A stretch of DNA of 64,000 nucleotides from Chryseobacterium tagetis (GTDB lineage Bacteria > Bacteroidota > Bacteroidia > Flavobacteriales > Weeksellaceae). Where the stretch lies: positions 1 through 64,000 of the forward strand of contig NZ_JAERSE020000004.1 in assembly GCF_016735585.2 (NCBI RefSeq). Reading direction: 5' to 3'. Below, piece after piece: positions 29,064-39,048 of the stretch. Each line of letters begins with the position of its first letter. Within the stretch, counting starts at the first letter, position 1. The notes under the pieces are model-generated. The model ran no database searches. It saw only the letters and a list, made by a program, of their open reading frames with translations, and was not told where the DNA came from. Both the position numbers and the translations under genes were made by a program.

Positions 29064-30005
29064 ATGGAAAAAGAAAATATCATCACCATCAACCAAACTC
29101 ATGAAGAAACCGAATTTAATTGGATCATAAAACGATATCTCCCGAATTTTAAAGATGGTAAATCTACAATCATTGGAGTACAATTTCCTTGGAAACGAAT
29201 TTTTGATAGTGATAAAAATTTAGAAGAAACATTACAAACTATAGCAAATTTATTTAATGATTTTGCCAAAGGTGATTTCTTTAAAAGCATTAATTATACG
29301 CCGCAATACAGAGATATTTTTCTTTTAAATGCTAGTTTATTTTCTTCATATTATTGGATAGAATTTATTTTTACAAAAGATAAATGGAACCTGAAAACAA
29401 AAAGATATTCTTGGGAAAAAGAATCATTTATTTTCTCTTTGGGAAATAATCGAAATCATGATTTTATTGTTTCAAAGATTGATTATAAAGTTTCATCTGA
29501 GTCTTATGATATGGAAAAATGGTTAGAGAATTTTAATAATACAAAATTTAAACTTCCAATTTACTTAAACGAAGAAAGTTTTGAAAAAAGCAACTATATT
29601 TTTCATTATGGAACATCAGAGGGCTTCAGAGCAGATTTCAGACATAGAAGTGTAGACTTATTAATCGATGAGGATTTTGATTATTTTCTTCGAATTAATT
29701 ACAACGAATATCCTGAAACTTTAAGAAAAGAAATGCATTATATTCAACAAGGGCAAACACCTCAAAAAATTGCTTTTCAGCTTTTAAAGGTTATTTCTGA
29801 AAACAATGAATACCAAGCTTATGGAAGATCACTACGCGGTATTTCTGTGAAAAATTTCATGTTTAAAATTAATAATAAAGCTCATCTTTCTAGAATATTT
29901 GTTGTTATGGAGGATAAAAATTCAGATCAAAAAAGATTAGAAAAGCTTAAAGACATTATTGAAAATTGGATCGACAAAATCGTCGAATTTCAGAAACAAA
30001 ATTAA
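29064..30005 (+). CDS. Hypothetical protein, 313 residues
   Basis: Not recognised. It lacks signal peptide and membrane segments; aromatic, charged sequence with IIGVQFPWKRIF near 37, LLIDEDFDYFLRINYNEYPETLRKEM near 205 and a helical C-terminal end. It is followed after 6 bases by a 63-residue gene and then by the second nucleotidyltransferase, so it is probably part of the same RNA-repair-associated group. Confidence 0.6.
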   Translation: MEKENIITINQTHEETEFNWIIKRYLPNFKDGKSTIIGVQFPWKRIFDSDKNLEETLQTIANLFNDFAKGDFFKSINYTPQYRDIFLLNASLFSSYYWIEFIFTKDKWNLKTKRYSWEKESFIFSLGNNRNHDFIVSKIDYKVSSESYDMEKWLENFNNTKFKLPIYLNEESFEKSNYIFHYGTSEGFRADFRHRSVDLLIDEDFDYFLRINYNEYPETLRKEMHYIQQGQTPQKIAFQLLKVISENNEYQAYGRSLRGISVKNFMFKINNKAHLSRIFVVMEDKNSDQKRLEKLKDIIENWIDKIVEFQKQN

Positions 30006-30011
30006 AAACAA

Positions 30012-30203
30012 ATGAAAATAATTAGACCTAAAATACTGGGAACATTACAGATAAAGATAGCAATAGCAGGAAATTATCTTATAGAAAATGGAATTAATAA
30101 ACCTCCAAATAAAATCCGAATTCCATGTAATACTTATGAAGATGCACTTGAAATCTTAGAACAATTGAAAAATGCCAAAGTTGGCGATATAATTTATGTT
30201 TAG
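30012..30203 (+). CDS. Small hypothetical protein, 63 residues
   Basis: A short protein between two operon members with gaps of 6 and 2 bases, a spacing that supports translation. The sequence (IRPKILGTLQIKIAIAGNYL, then NTYEDALEILEQLKNAKVGDIIYV) looks like a small alpha/beta fold. No family recognised; it may be a partner of the 313-residue protein or of the nucleotidyltransferase. Confidence 0.5.
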   Translation: MKIIRPKILGTLQIKIAIAGNYLIENGINKPPNKIRIPCNTYEDALEILEQLKNAKVGDIIYV

Positions 30204-30205
30204 TT

Positions 30206-31297
30206 ATGACTATACAAACCCTAAAAAATAAAAACCTCATCCTCTTCGAAGCCATCTCCGGAAGCCGCTCATTTGGACTTGCAACAGAAAACTCAGACAC
30301 CGATATCCGCGGAGTCTATTACCTATCAAAAGAAGATTTTTTTGGTTTAAATTATATTCCACAGATTTCCAATGAAACGAATGATATTACCTATTATGAA
30401 ATCGGAAGGCTGGTTGAGTTACTACAGAAAAACAATCCGAATATTTTAGAAATTCTGGCAAGTCCGGAAGATTGTATTCAACATAAAAATCCGTTGATGG
30501 ATTTATTGAAACCGGAAGATTTCCTTTCCAAGCTTTGTAAAGATACCTTTGCGGGTTATGCGATTTCACAGATAAAAAAAGCAAAAGGACTCAACAAAAA
30601 GATTCTGAATCCGATTGCTCAAGAAAGAAAATCTATTCTTGATTTTTGTTATATTTTGCAGAATCAAGGTTCGGTTCCGTTGAAAAAATGGCTGCGAGAA
30701 TTCCCCTCCTTTGGAGGGGTGTCTGAAGGACGGGGTGGTCTTTTACAGGAAAAATGCGGCTTAGTAAGCATTGACAATACCAAAGGAATATTCGCTCTTT
30801 TCTATAACGAATCGGGAGATTTGAATTATAAAGGAATCATCCAGAATGAAGAAGCCAATCAGGTTTCAGTTTCCTCTGTTCCTAACGATGAAAAACCGAT
30901 TGCTTATCTATTCTGTAATCTTGATGCCTATTCTACCTACTGCAAAGATTACCGCGAATATTGGAAATGGGTTTCGGAGAGAAATGAAGACCGTTACAAT
31001 GTCAATCAGCATCATGGGCAGAATTATGACAGCAAAAATATGATGCACACCATCCGACTTTTACAGTCTTGTGAACAGATTTTTAAAACCAATTCTTTAA
31101 ATATTCGAGTGGATAATCGTGATGAGTTATTAGACATTAAAGCAGGAAACTGGTCGTATGAAAATGTCATGAAAAAGGCGGAAGATCTTATCCGTTCGAT
31201 TGAGCATTATCATTCCGTTTCTACTCTTCCGGATTACCCGGATTTGGATAAAACAACAAAAATTCTAATTGAAATAAGAGAGTATTTATATCAATAA
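30206..31297 (+). CDS. YcgL-like nucleotidyltransferase, second copy
   Basis: A 363-residue relative of the gene at 26825. The active site reads Gly19-Ser20-Arg-Ser-Phe-Gly with Asp31-Thr-Asp33. Family segments DNRDELLDIKAGNWSYENVM and the C-terminal helix are intact. At 30700-30741 the frame crosses a dispersed palindromic element, which adds about 13 glycine- and serine-rich residues (FPSFGGVSEGRGG) without disrupting the frame. It ends the operon with a strong terminator. Expected role: adding or modifying nucleotides in RNA repair or an unknown transfer. Confidence 0.82.
   Translation: MTIQTLKNKNLILFEAISGSRSFGLATENSDTDIRGVYYLSKEDFFGLNYIPQISNETNDITYYEIGRLVELLQKNNPNILEILASPEDCIQHKNPLMDLLKPEDFLSKLCKDTFAGYAISQIKKAKGLNKKILNPIAQERKSILDFCYILQNQGSVPLKKWLREFPSFGGVSEGRGGLLQEKCGLVSIDNTKGIFALFYNESGDLNYKGIIQNEEANQVSVSSVPNDEKPIAYLFCNLDAYSTYCKDYREYWKWVSERNEDRYNVNQHHGQNYDSKNMMHTIRLLQSCEQIFKTNSLNIRVDNRDELLDIKAGNWSYENVMKKAEDLIRSIEHYHSVSTLPDYPDLDKTTKILIEIREYLYQ
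30703..30741. repeat. Palindromic element inserted in frame
   Basis: CCCCTCC (30703-30709) and GGAGGGG (30713-30719) are perfect inverted arms around TTT, followed by a G-rich tail (GACGGGGTGG). G/C richness contrasts sharply with the surrounding gene. It is translated as part of the second nucleotidyltransferase. Confidence 0.65.
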
Positions 31298-31322
31298 ACC
31301 CACCGATTTTGGTGGGTTTTCT
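31296..31322 (+). terminator. Terminator after second nucleotidyltransferase
   Basis: AAACCCACC (31296-31304) pairs with GGTGGGTTT (31311-31319) followed by T; it overlaps the stop codon of the gene. Confidence 0.82.
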
Positions 31323-31323
31323 C

Positions 31324-31678
31324 TTACTTATTTTTCTTTAAGATATAATAAATTGCTTTATCCTTATCATCATTCATCGTATAGGCAAACTGGAAGGAAT
31401 ATCCGTTGGCAGACATGAAGATTAAGCGCATCCATCATCGAATTGAATTTCATATTCCTTCCTCTTTCATCTTTAATATTAGTCCCGTTTTTAAAGGAAA
31501 TCGATTTGGTTTCCTGTCCGAAATCTATTTCAACATTCACTTTTGTACTTAATGATCTTCCTGTACCAATAATTTGTACGTAATCCACATCAATATCTCG
31601 GATTGGAACATCATTTACGGTTTGGGCAAAAGAAAAAATGGTAAAACCAATCAAGGAAAGAATAAATAGTTTTTTCAT
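31324..31678 (-). pseudogene. Small exported protein gene with a frameshift
   Basis: The frame starts MKKLFILSLIGFTIFSFAQ, a signal peptide, and continues for about 85 residues (VDYVQIIGTGRSLSTKVNVEID; FKNGTNIKDERGRNMKFNSMMDALN). After DALN the frame ends in LHVCQRIFLPVCLYDE, while removing one base near 31420 gives a sensible ending MSANGYSFQFAYTMNDD and on to a lysine-rich end at 31324. This indicates a one-base insertion, a true mutation or a sequence error. Intact, it would be a secreted protein of about 118 residues of unknown function. Confidence 0.7.
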
Positions 31679-31786
31679 AAGTTTTTGTTTAAAGATAAAT
31701 AAAATTTGCAGATTTAATTAAACGCCTTTACAAACGAAAAAATAAAAAGATATTAATATGGCGACTGTATAAAATTTTACACCTTT

Positions 31787-31858
31787 GTCATTCTGACGAA
31801 GGAAGAATCTTACTATAGGATAGATTCTTCATTTCACTGCGTTACATTCAGAATGACA
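31787..31858. repeat. Dispersed inverted repeat (family A), full copy
   Basis: GTCATTCTGACGAAGGAAG with ATCT (31787-31810) is complementary to AGATTCTTC...CATTCAGAATGAC (31822-31858). It is the complete form of the element seen partly at 14104 and 63570. The gap 31679-32037 contains nothing else except the terminator at 31979. Confidence 0.7.
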
Positions 31859-31978
31859 GACTGATAATAATTAAGATAGCAGGATAAGCTAAAATTGTAT
31901 ATAATTACCATTAATATAAAATTACGAACATAGCGTTAAAAATACGGTTCATGTCTATTTATAGGATATAACAAACAA

Positions 31979-32001
31979 AATCCCTCAAAAAATGAGGGAT
32001 T
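31979..32001 (-). terminator. Terminator after the cold-shock gene
   Basis: AATCCCTCA (31979-31987) pairs with TGAGGGATT (31993-32001); T-rich sequence follows on the minus strand. Confidence 0.75.
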
Positions 32002-32037
32002 CTATTATATCTGAAAATTAATCTAATGTTCGATTAA

Positions 32038-32472
32038 TTATTTTACCAATCTAATTTCAGCTGCAGAAAATCCTTTTGGAGATTTTTCTTTTTCGAAAGA
32101 TACTTTATTTCCTTTCTTAATCTGATCGATGCAGTTATTATTGTGGAAGAAGATATTTTCTTTTGTTTTATCTTCCGTGATGAATCCGTATCCTTTTTCG
32201 CTTAAAAAAGTTACAATTCCTGTTTTTACAGTTTCTTCAGCTTCAATTGGAGCTGCACCTAATTGTATATTATCAAGAGAGATTTCTGCTCTTTCATCGT
32301 TATCAGGTGGTGTAGACGTAAGCTGTCCGTTCGCATCTACATACATGAACATTTCGTCAAGGCTTTTGCCTTTGTCATTGTTTTCTTTACGCTCTTCACG
32401 ACGTAAAGCTTTTTCTTTTAGCTTTTGCTGTTTTTTCTTGAAATTTTCTTTTTTAGAGAAAGAATCCGCCAT
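32038..32472 (-). CDS. Cold-shock domain protein with basic N-terminal extension
   Basis: 144 residues. The first 40 are strongly basic and helical (KKENFKKKQQKLKEKALRREERKE), then an acidic linker, then a CspA-type OB fold (about 80-144) with the RNA-binding motifs KGYGFITED and NIFFHNNN. Such two-part proteins are common in Bacteroidota and probably act as RNA chaperones. The promoter appears to lie about 235 bases upstream, so the transcript has a long untranslated leader, as in other cold-shock genes. It is next to pnp, whose product also belongs to cold adaptation in many bacteria. Confidence 0.87.
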   Translation of the reverse strand: MADSFSKKENFKKKQQKLKEKALRREERKENNDKGKSLDEMFMYVDANGQLTSTPPDNDERAEISLDNIQLGAAPIEAEETVKTGIVTFLSEKGYGFITEDKTKENIFFHNNNCIDQIKKGNKVSFEKEKSPKGFSAAEIRLVK

Positions 32473-32714
32473 ATATTTTTTAAAATTTAATTGTTACTGA
32501 GTACTATTTCAAGCTTAAATAAAGGATGATATTCAAACTTTGTAATGTTATTAATACATCTTTTCCAAAAGAGATGTAATATGTTTTCCGGTTGTCTTTT
32601 TATTTGAATGATTGTTCTGAGAACAATTGAAAAAGATGAAAAATAATAAAGAAATGATATTTCAAATAATTACAACACTGCGAAAAGCAGAGAACCTGTC
32701 TTTAAGATAGTGTA

Positions 32715-32745
32715 CAAATATACGAAAAATAAAGACACAAAGCAA
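32715..32745 (-). promoter_or_regulatory. Probable promoter of the cold-shock gene, long 5' leader
   Basis: On the minus strand TTG (32745-32743) and a perfect TATATTTG box (32722-32715) are 20 bases apart. The start codon lies at 32472, which leaves a leader of about 235 bases with short inverted words (ATTGTTCTGAGAACAAT at 32610-32626). No other frame is seen in 32473-32831. Confidence 0.5.
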
Positions 32746-32831
32746 CTTGATGCTGATTTAAATAATTGAAACTCAATTGCCTTTACTGTAGCTCTTTCAC
32801 GCTTTAAAATGTAACACAATCTAAAAATAAA

Positions 32832-32857
32832 AAACCACCGAAAAATCGATGGTTTTT
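32832..32857 (-). terminator. Terminator after pnp
   Basis: AAACCACCGA (32832-32841) pairs with TCGATGGTTT (32846-32855) with one mismatch, T tract on the minus strand. Confidence 0.75.
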
Positions 32858-32865
32858 ATTATTTA

Positions 32866-35115
32866 TTAAGCCTGATCAGCTGGTTTATCACCTTCTGGTT
32901 TAGCTTGATTTTGCTCTTCAGGTCTGTTTGGTCTTTCAGGTCTTCCCTGCCCTTCCGGTCTTGGACCTCTTTGTTCACCTTCTTTCTTCTCTGGTCTTGG
33001 AGGTCTTGGTAAAAGAACTTTTCTTGAAAGTTTCATTTTCTTACGGTCGTCGTACCCCATGAACTTCACTTCCACTTCATCACCTTCTGCATAAGGAACT
33101 TTGTCTAAACGAGCCCATTCGATCTCAGAAATATGAAGAAGGCCTTCAGTACCTTTAGCAATTGCTACAAAAGCACCGAAATCCATTACTTTTACTACTT
33201 TACCATTGTACACTTCACCTATCACCGGTACAAAAGTAATTTCGTTGATCTTAGCAACAGCTGCATTAATTTTCTCTCTGTCTGTTCCTGCAATCTCGAT
33301 ACGTCCGATTTCACCAATTTCTTCAATGGCGATAACCGTTCCCGTATCTTTCTGCATCTGCTGAATGATTTTTCCACCAGGTCCGATTACTGCCCCAATA
33401 AAGTCTTTCGGAATTTCCATTACTACCATTTTCGGAGCGTGAGGTTTCACGTCTTCTCTTGGTGTAGCAATTGTTTCAGTGATTTTATTAAGGATATGTA
33501 ATCTTCCGTCTCTTGCCTGCATCAAAGCTTTTTCCATGATGTCCATAGAAAGCCCCTGGATTTTAATATCCATCTGACAAGCAGTGATACCGTCCGCAGT
33601 ACCTGTTACTTTAAAGTCCATATCTCCAAGGTGATCTTCATCTCCTAAGATATCAGAAAGTACTGTGAATTTACCTGATTTTGTATCAGTGATCAATCCC
33701 ATTGCAATTCCGGAAACAGGTTTTGTAATCTGTACCCCTGCATCCATTAATGCCAATGTTCCTGCACAAACTGTTGCCATTGAAGACGACCCGTTTGATT
33801 CAAGGATATCAGAAACGATTCTGATTGTGTATGGGTTTTCTTCAGGAATTACTGCCTGCAAAGCTCTTTGAGCCAAGTTTCCGTGTCCTACTTCTCTTCT
33901 GGAGGTTCCTCTTAAAGGTCTTGCTTCACCAGTTGAGAACGGAGGGAAATTGTAATGTAAAAAGAATTTCTCATCATGTTGTGTAATTACACTGTCCACC
34001 ATGTTTGCATCTTTCACAGAACCTAACGTTACAGCTGTTAAAGACTGAGTTTCTCCTCTTGTAAAGATCGCAGAACCGTGAGCTCCCGGAAGGTAATCAA
34101 TTTCTGACCAGATCGGACGGATCGTTTGAGGATCACGACCATCCAGACGGATATTGTCTTCAAGGATCATCTGACGCATTGCTTCTTTCTCTACATCATG
34201 ATAATATACTTTTACGAAAGGCGTTACTCTTTCTAATTCTTCTGCATTATCTACATATTGAGCAAGGAATTCTTCACGCACCGCTTTGAATTTCTCTCCT
34301 CTTTCTTCTTTGCTAGAAGGAGTTCTTGCTACTTCATATACTTTATCATACGTTTCTTTCCAAACTTTTTCACGGATTTCTTCATCGTGAGTCTCGTGAG
34401 AATATTCTCTCTTAGGGAAAGCTTTTCCTACTTTTTCTGCCAGTCTTTCCTGAGCTTCGATTTGCTTTTTAATTTCAACATGAGCAAAATTAATAGCTTC
34501 CAACATTTCCTGCTCAGAAATTTCCTTCATCTCTCCTTCTACCATTACGATTGAATCTTTAGTAGCTCCAACCATAATATCCAACTCAGCATCTTTTAAT
34601 GATTCATAGCTTGGATTAATCGCCAATTCTCCGTTGAATCTTACGACTCTTACTTCAGACATCGGTCCGTCGAAAGGAATATCTGTAATTGCAATCGCAG
34701 CAGAAGCCGCTAAACCAGCCAAATCATCAGGAATTGTTTGCCCATCGTAAGAAATCAAAGAAATCATTACCTGAACTTCCGCGTGGAAATCTTCAGGGAA
34801 AAGCGGACGTAGAACTCTGTCTACCAAACGCATTGTTAAAATCTCCTGATCTGAAGGTCTTGCTTCTCTACGGAAAAAGTTTCCGGGAATTCTACCACCT
34901 GCATAGAATTTTTCTCTGTAATCTACCGTTAATGGTAAAAAATCTACACCAGGATTGGCTTCTTTATTGGCTACAACAGTTGCTAAAAGCATTGTTCCGC
35001 CTAATTTTACTACCACAGATCCATCAGCTTGCTTCGCCAACTTCCCTGTTTCTAAAGTGATTTCTCTTCCGTCTGCAAGAGTAATCGTTTCTGTAAACGC
35101 TTGAGGTATACTCAT
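32866..35115 (-). CDS. pnp: Polyribonucleotide nucleotidyltransferase (PNPase)
   Basis: Phosphorolytic 3'-to-5' exoribonuclease, trimeric, cytoplasmic. Two RNase PH domains (about 10-145 and 310-530, the second with [23 protein letters not shown] and the catalytic [13 protein letters not shown] region), a KH domain ([17 protein letters not shown], near 565) and an S1 domain ([19 protein letters not shown], near 630). The last 50 residues are a Pro/Glu/Arg/Gly-rich disordered tail. 749 residues. In many bacteria rpsO precedes pnp directly; here they are separated by a PagL-like gene. Confidence 0.97.
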   Translation of the reverse strand: MSIPQAFTETITLADGREITLETGKLAKQADGSVVVKLGGTMLLATVVANKEANPGVDFLPLTVDYREKFYAGGRIPGNFFRREARPSDQEILTMRLVDRVLRPLFPEDFHAEVQVMISLISYDGQTIPDDLAGLAASAAIAITDIPFDGPMSEVRVVRFNGELAINPSYESLKDAELDIMVGATKDSIVMVEGEMKEISEQEMLEAINFAHVEIKKQIEAQERLAEKVGKAFPKREYSHETHDEEIREKVWKETYDKVYEVARTPSSKEERGEKFKAVREEFLAQYVDNAEELERVTPFVKVYYHDVEKEAMRQMILEDNIRLDGRDPQTIRPIWSEIDYLPGAHGSAIFTRGETQSLTAVTLGSVKDANMVDSVITQHDEKFFLHYNFPPFSTGEARPLRGTSRREVGHGNLAQRALQAVIPEENPYTIRIVSDILESNGSSSMATVCAGTLALMDAGVQITKPVSGIAMGLITDTKSGKFTVLSDILGDEDHLGDMDFKVTGTADGITACQMDIKIQGLSMDIMEKALMQARDGRLHILNKITETIATPREDVKPHAPKMVVMEIPKDFIGAVIGPGGKIIQQMQKDTGTVIAIEEIGEIGRIEIAGTDREKINAAVAKINEITFVPVIGEVYNGKVVKVMDFGAFVAIAKGTEGLLHISEIEWARLDKVPYAEGDEVEVKFMGYDDRKKMKLSRKVLLPRPPRPEKKEGEQRGPRPEGQGRPERPNRPEEQNQAKPEGDKPADQA

Positions 35116-35296
35116 AAATTTTCGTCTCTTGTACTCCGTATTGAGTACGATTATTATTTAAACTCTTTAAATTTTCGTTTGCAAATTTAATGTATTATTT
35201 GGATAAAACCCGTTTTTAAATGAAATTGCTTTCTCTTGAAACTATTTAAATCACTTAAAAAAGCCATTATTACTCCTCATTTCATACACTGAAAAT

Positions 35297-36466
35297 CTAC
35301 TTCCGGATTTTTTTTGAAAAAGTATATCCTAATTTCCATTCAAGATAATTGGCAACGTGGAAATCATAAGCATTGATCCCGAATGACGCAAATAAACGGT
35401 CTGTGATCTGATATTGTAAACTTATCCTTTGAAAAAATCCTGTATTGTCATACTTTCTTGTCTTTTTGAACAGGTAATATCCTGCCCCCACATTCACATA
35501 CAATTTCCCCATTATTAAACGATAACTGGGAATAACACTGGCTAAAACCTGATTTTTGGAGAATCTTTTTTTATCATAAACAAAACCGTTCTCTAAGTAC
35601 ATAGTATGGTTATATTCATCATCCTGAGTAATGCCCACTCCGATTCCGTAGGCCGATTTTTCAGAATACTGACGGAAATAAAAAGCTTCCGCACCAAAAA
35701 TATTGTAGATATATCCCTGATAATAATTATTCGGATCGCGGTCTGTTCCTTTATAGAAAGCACTTTTCCGGGCTACAAATCCGGAAACCTCGACCGTATT
35801 ATATTTATCGTGAACGATTCTTACTGTATCTGATTTCTGAGGAGTTATTCGCTCAGGATAATAAACTAAACTTAATTGCGGGGCAACGCTATTCAATCCT
35901 CGATTAGGCGTTTTTAAAGAACCATTGGAAAGGTGATTAAATTTAAGATTCAGTCCTAAATCAAAATGTTTTCCCAGTTCATAATACAACCCTGTTCCCA
36001 AACTGATAAACATATTTGTTTTTGAACCAATAGAGCTGTTAAGATATCCCAGATCAGAATTATAAGGAGTTGAATTAAAAGAAATCCCGAAATTGATACT
36101 ATGGTACCATTTAAGTTTATCCCATTGCTTTATTTTCGCATTATAAATCCCATAAATAGCATACGGACTCCCCAATTGTTTATTGGTAAGGTAATCAACC
36201 GCTATAAAACCCACTCCAACTTGTGGATGATTATATAAAGACTCCCAATCTTTATTTCCATTGGTTTGTTTTAGAAATTCAAAAGAATAGGCCGCAAAGG
36301 CTTTATGAGGATAACTTTTCAAATGAATATTGGTCGGTAAAACCATTCCGTATTCGGTATTTGCACTGGCTGTCCAAAGTTTTGGTTTTAAAGAGTCTGC
36401 TTCTTGTGCTTTGCAGAAAACGGATAGTACAACCAAAAAATAAGTGTAAAAATTCTTCAAAATCAA
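35297..36466 (-). CDS. PagL-like acyloxyacyl hydrolase (lipid A 3-O-deacylase)
   Basis: An outer-membrane beta-barrel of 389 residues with a signal peptide ending FCKAQ. The region LNLKFNHLSNGSLKTPNRGLN near 185-205 carries the His-x-Ser-Asn motif of PagL, where His and Ser are catalytic; the barrel continues with amphipathic strands to the end. No ATG is available near the start, so TTG at 36466 (or the next TTG at 36460) is used. Likely role: trimming of acyl chains from lipid A or another lipid in the outer membrane. Confidence 0.77.
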   Translation of the reverse strand: MILKNFYTYFLVVLSVFCKAQEADSLKPKLWTASANTEYGMVLPTNIHLKSYPHKAFAAYSFEFLKQTNGNKDWESLYNHPQVGVGFIAVDYLTNKQLGSPYAIYGIYNAKIKQWDKLKWYHSINFGISFNSTPYNSDLGYLNSSIGSKTNMFISLGTGLYYELGKHFDLGLNLKFNHLSNGSLKTPNRGLNSVAPQLSLVYYPERITPQKSDTVRIVHDKYNTVEVSGFVARKSAFYKGTDRDPNNYYQGYIYNIFGAEAFYFRQYSEKSAYGIGVGITQDDEYNHTMYLENGFVYDKKRFSKNQVLASVIPSYRLIMGKLYVNVGAGYYLFKKTRKYDNTGFFQRISLQYQITDRLFASFGINAYDFHVANYLEWKLGYTFSKKIRK

Positions 36467-36571
36467 TCTTAATTAAAAAAAGGTAACAAATTTAAATATT
36501 CATTTAAGAAAATCGAGAAAAAATCTTTAAAATTCAATTATTTGTTATCTATTTCACAAAAAGCCACAAAA

Positions 36572-36599
36572 AAAAGCAACCTCTTTCGAAGTTGCTTTT
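36572..36599 (-). terminator. Terminator after rpsO
   Basis: AAAAGCAAC (36572-36580) pairs with GTTGCTTTT (36591-36599); T run on the minus strand. Confidence 0.8.
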
Positions 36600-36618
36600 A
36601 TTTGAAAATCTTTACAGA

Positions 36619-36888
36619 TTATTTTCTTAAACCTAGTTCAGCGATAATAGCTCTGTATCTTGTAATATCTTTTTTCTTAAGATAATCCAATAAACTTTTT
36701 CTTTTACCTACCAATTTCACCAAAGATCTTTCAGTATTGAAATCATGACGATTAGCTTTCAAATGCTGAGATAAGTGGTTAATTCTGAAAGTGAAAAGAG
36801 CTACTTGTCCTTCAGCGCTCCCTGTGTCCTGTGCAGATTTTCCATGTTTTGCGAAAATTTCTGCTTTTTTTTCTGTTGTTAAGTACAT
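36619..36888 (-). CDS. rpsO: 30S ribosomal protein S15
   Basis: Primary 16S-binding protein of the 30S platform. 89 residues, the normal length, with KHGKSAQDTGSAEGQVALFTFRINHLSQHLK and the closing GKRKSLLDYLKKKD and YR-I-ELGLRK. Monocistronic here, ended by its own terminator. In E. coli S15 represses its own translation; no such leader structure is obvious. Confidence 0.98.
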   Translation of the reverse strand: MYLTTEKKAEIFAKHGKSAQDTGSAEGQVALFTFRINHLSQHLKANRHDFNTERSLVKLVGKRKSLLDYLKKKDITRYRAIIAELGLRK

Positions 36889-37061
36889 TCCAATATTGTT
36901 TAATGATTATTATGTAACGGGTGCAAAATTACGACTTTATTTTGATTCCACAAACATTATTGATTTCATATATGGAATTTGATAGAAAAAAATGTTAAAA
37001 ATTTCTTAAAAAAATTATGTCATCCCACTAAAAGACAGTAATTTTGCAATCGAAATTACAA

Positions 37062-37616
37062 ATGGGAAGAGTTTTATTTTTTTTAGCCTTTATTTCTTTT
37101 TTATTGATCGGAACCGCCTCAATGAAAGCACAAAAAAGTACCGACGATAAGATAAAGAGAGTTCTTTACTTCAATCCTGAGGTAGAGCCGGATATTGAGG
37201 AAATAAAAGAACCTACCAACACTGCATTTTTCAGCGCTGTTTCTGATAACACGAGTAATATGAAGAGAAACAAAATGCTGAGAGCTGAAGTGCAGATTCC
37301 TTATGACAGCATCGACAAACAGACAATCATTGATTATTGCAGCAATAACGCAACAGATTTTGCCATCGTTCCCAAAGTAAAATATTTTAAAGTGGGATTA
37401 GGAAAATATGTTTTTTCCAATCAGGTTGTCATCAGTATGAAACTTTTTGATGCTACCGGAAATCTTCTCACAGAGACCGATTACGACACCTACCGTAAAA
37501 ATATGCGCCTTTTAGGGTCTACCGAAAATTCTATAAAAATAGGAACCAATGGTGCTATAAAAGGGATTTTAAAGAAATTAAAGAAGATCAGGCCTACGAC
37601 AGATTCCGGATTCTAG
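37062..37616 (+). CDS. Exported hypothetical protein
   Basis: From the ATG at 37062 there are 184 residues with a signal peptide (MGRVLFFLAFISFLLIGTAS ... KAQ). The mature part contains TDFAIVPKVKYFKVGLGKYVFSNQVVISMKLFDATGNLLTETDYDTYRK, which resembles the beta-strand layout of periplasmic or lipoprotein assembly factors of the curli CsgG/LptE-like type only superficially. A longer TTG start at 37044 is possible. Precedes mgtE in the same direction, separated by 84 bases. Confidence 0.7.
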   Translation: MGRVLFFLAFISFLLIGTASMKAQKSTDDKIKRVLYFNPEVEPDIEEIKEPTNTAFFSAVSDNTSNMKRNKMLRAEVQIPYDSIDKQTIIDYCSNNATDFAIVPKVKYFKVGLGKYVFSNQVVISMKLFDATGNLLTETDYDTYRKNMRLLGSTENSIKIGTNGAIKGILKKLKKIRPTTDSGF

Positions 37617-37700
37617 GCTTTAAATATTCCTTAAATTTCATACATTATTCCTGTTTCTTGAAAATTTAAATTATTTTTGCATATCCAAAAATTTCACGTT

Positions 37701-39023
37701 TTGAATTCTAGAGACGAACTTATCTTTAATCCTGCCGATATTGCCGAAACTCTTAGTGGACTTCCCGCTGATGAGAGGCTGTTAGCGTTTTTAAAAGTTC
37801 CGAAAGAATACAAAGCTGATGTTTTTTCTCATCTTGATCCCGATTTTCAGGAAGAAACCATCAGAAGTATCGGAAGCGACGAAGTTTCCGAGATCCTGAA
37901 TGCGATGACTCCTGATGACAGGACTGCCTTGTTTGAGGACTTTCCTGACGAACTGATCAAATATTCCATCAATCATCTTAATCCACAGGAAAGAAGAATT
38001 GCCCTGAAACTTTTGGGATATAATTCTGATTCTATTGCCCGTCTGATGACGCCTTATTACATCCAGATCCGTAAGGAATGGACGATAAAAAAGTGCCTTC
38101 AACAGATAAAAAAAGTGGGAAGCAGGGTAGAAACAATGAACTATCTGTATGTAGTTGATGAGAGAAACCGTTTGATTGATGATATTGCTTTAGGAAGTTT
38201 GTTATTGGCGGAGGAAGACACGCTGATATCCGATATAACCGACAATCACTTTGTTGCCATTGCAACTACTACATCAAAAGAAGATGCTGTACAATATTTT
38301 GAAAAATATGACAGAGCCGCACTTCCGATCATCACCGAAGCCGGAGTTCTGGTAGGAATTGTAACGATTGATGATATTTTGGATCAGATAGAATCACAGA
38401 ATACTGAAGATATTCAAAAGTTTGGGGGACTTGAAGCCCTTGATGTTCCTTATACCCAAACCTCTTTGATCGAAATGGTAAAAAAGAGAGGAATGTGGCT
38501 GATCATTTTATTCTTTTCTGAAATGCTTACCGCTTCGGCAATGGGATATTTTGAGGATGAAATTCAGAAAGCGGTTGTTTTAGCTTTATTTGTACCCTTA
38601 ATTATTTCCAGTGGAGGAAATTCAGGTTCTCAGGCTGCAACACTGATCATCAGAGCAATGGCTCTTCAGGAAATTGGCTTAAAAGATTGGTGGTACGTCA
38701 TGAAAAAGGAGATTTTCACCGGTTTATTTCTTGGAAGTATTTTGGGAGCTATCGGTTTCTTACGAATCATGATATGGCATGAAGCAGGATTCTTTAATTA
38801 TGGGATGTATTGGCCTTATGTAGGACTTAGTGTCGGAGTTTCTTTAATTATGATTGTACTTTGGGGTACTCTTTCCGGATCTATGGTTCCTTTTATTCTG
38901 AAAAAATTAAAACTTGACCCTGCAACCTCTTCTGCTCCGTTTGTAGCAACACTAGTAGACGTAACAGGACTTATCATTTATTTTTCTGTAGCCGGACTTT
39001 TCTTAACCGGTAAACTTTTGTAA
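37701..39023 (+). CDS. mgtE: Magnesium transporter MgtE
   Basis: Mg2+-gated Mg2+ channel of the inner membrane. The cytoplasmic N domain (about 1-120) is followed by two CBS domains (125-245; [22 protein letters not shown] and [21 protein letters not shown]) and five membrane helices with the pore signature [19 protein letters not shown]. No ATG exists near the start: TTG at 37677 lies inside a TATTTTTG promoter-like box, so TTG at 37701 (giving NSRDELIF) is preferred. Length about 440 residues is normal. Confidence 0.92.
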   Translation: MNSRDELIFNPADIAETLSGLPADERLLAFLKVPKEYKADVFSHLDPDFQEETIRSIGSDEVSEILNAMTPDDRTALFEDFPDELIKYSINHLNPQERRIALKLLGYNSDSIARLMTPYYIQIRKEWTIKKCLQQIKKVGSRVETMNYLYVVDERNRLIDDIALGSLLLAEEDTLISDITDNHFVAIATTTSKEDAVQYFEKYDRAALPIITEAGVLVGIVTIDDILDQIESQNTEDIQKFGGLEALDVPYTQTSLIEMVKKRGMWLIILFFSEMLTASAMGYFEDEIQKAVVLALFVPLIISSGGNSGSQAATLIIRAMALQEIGLKDWWYVMKKEIFTGLFLGSILGAIGFLRIMIWHEAGFFNYGMYWPYVGLSVGVSLIMIVLWGTLSGSMVPFILKKLKLDPATSSAPFVATLVDVTGLIIYFSVAGLFLTGKLL

Positions 39024-39048
39024 TTTTAGGCAAATCTAAAATAACATT

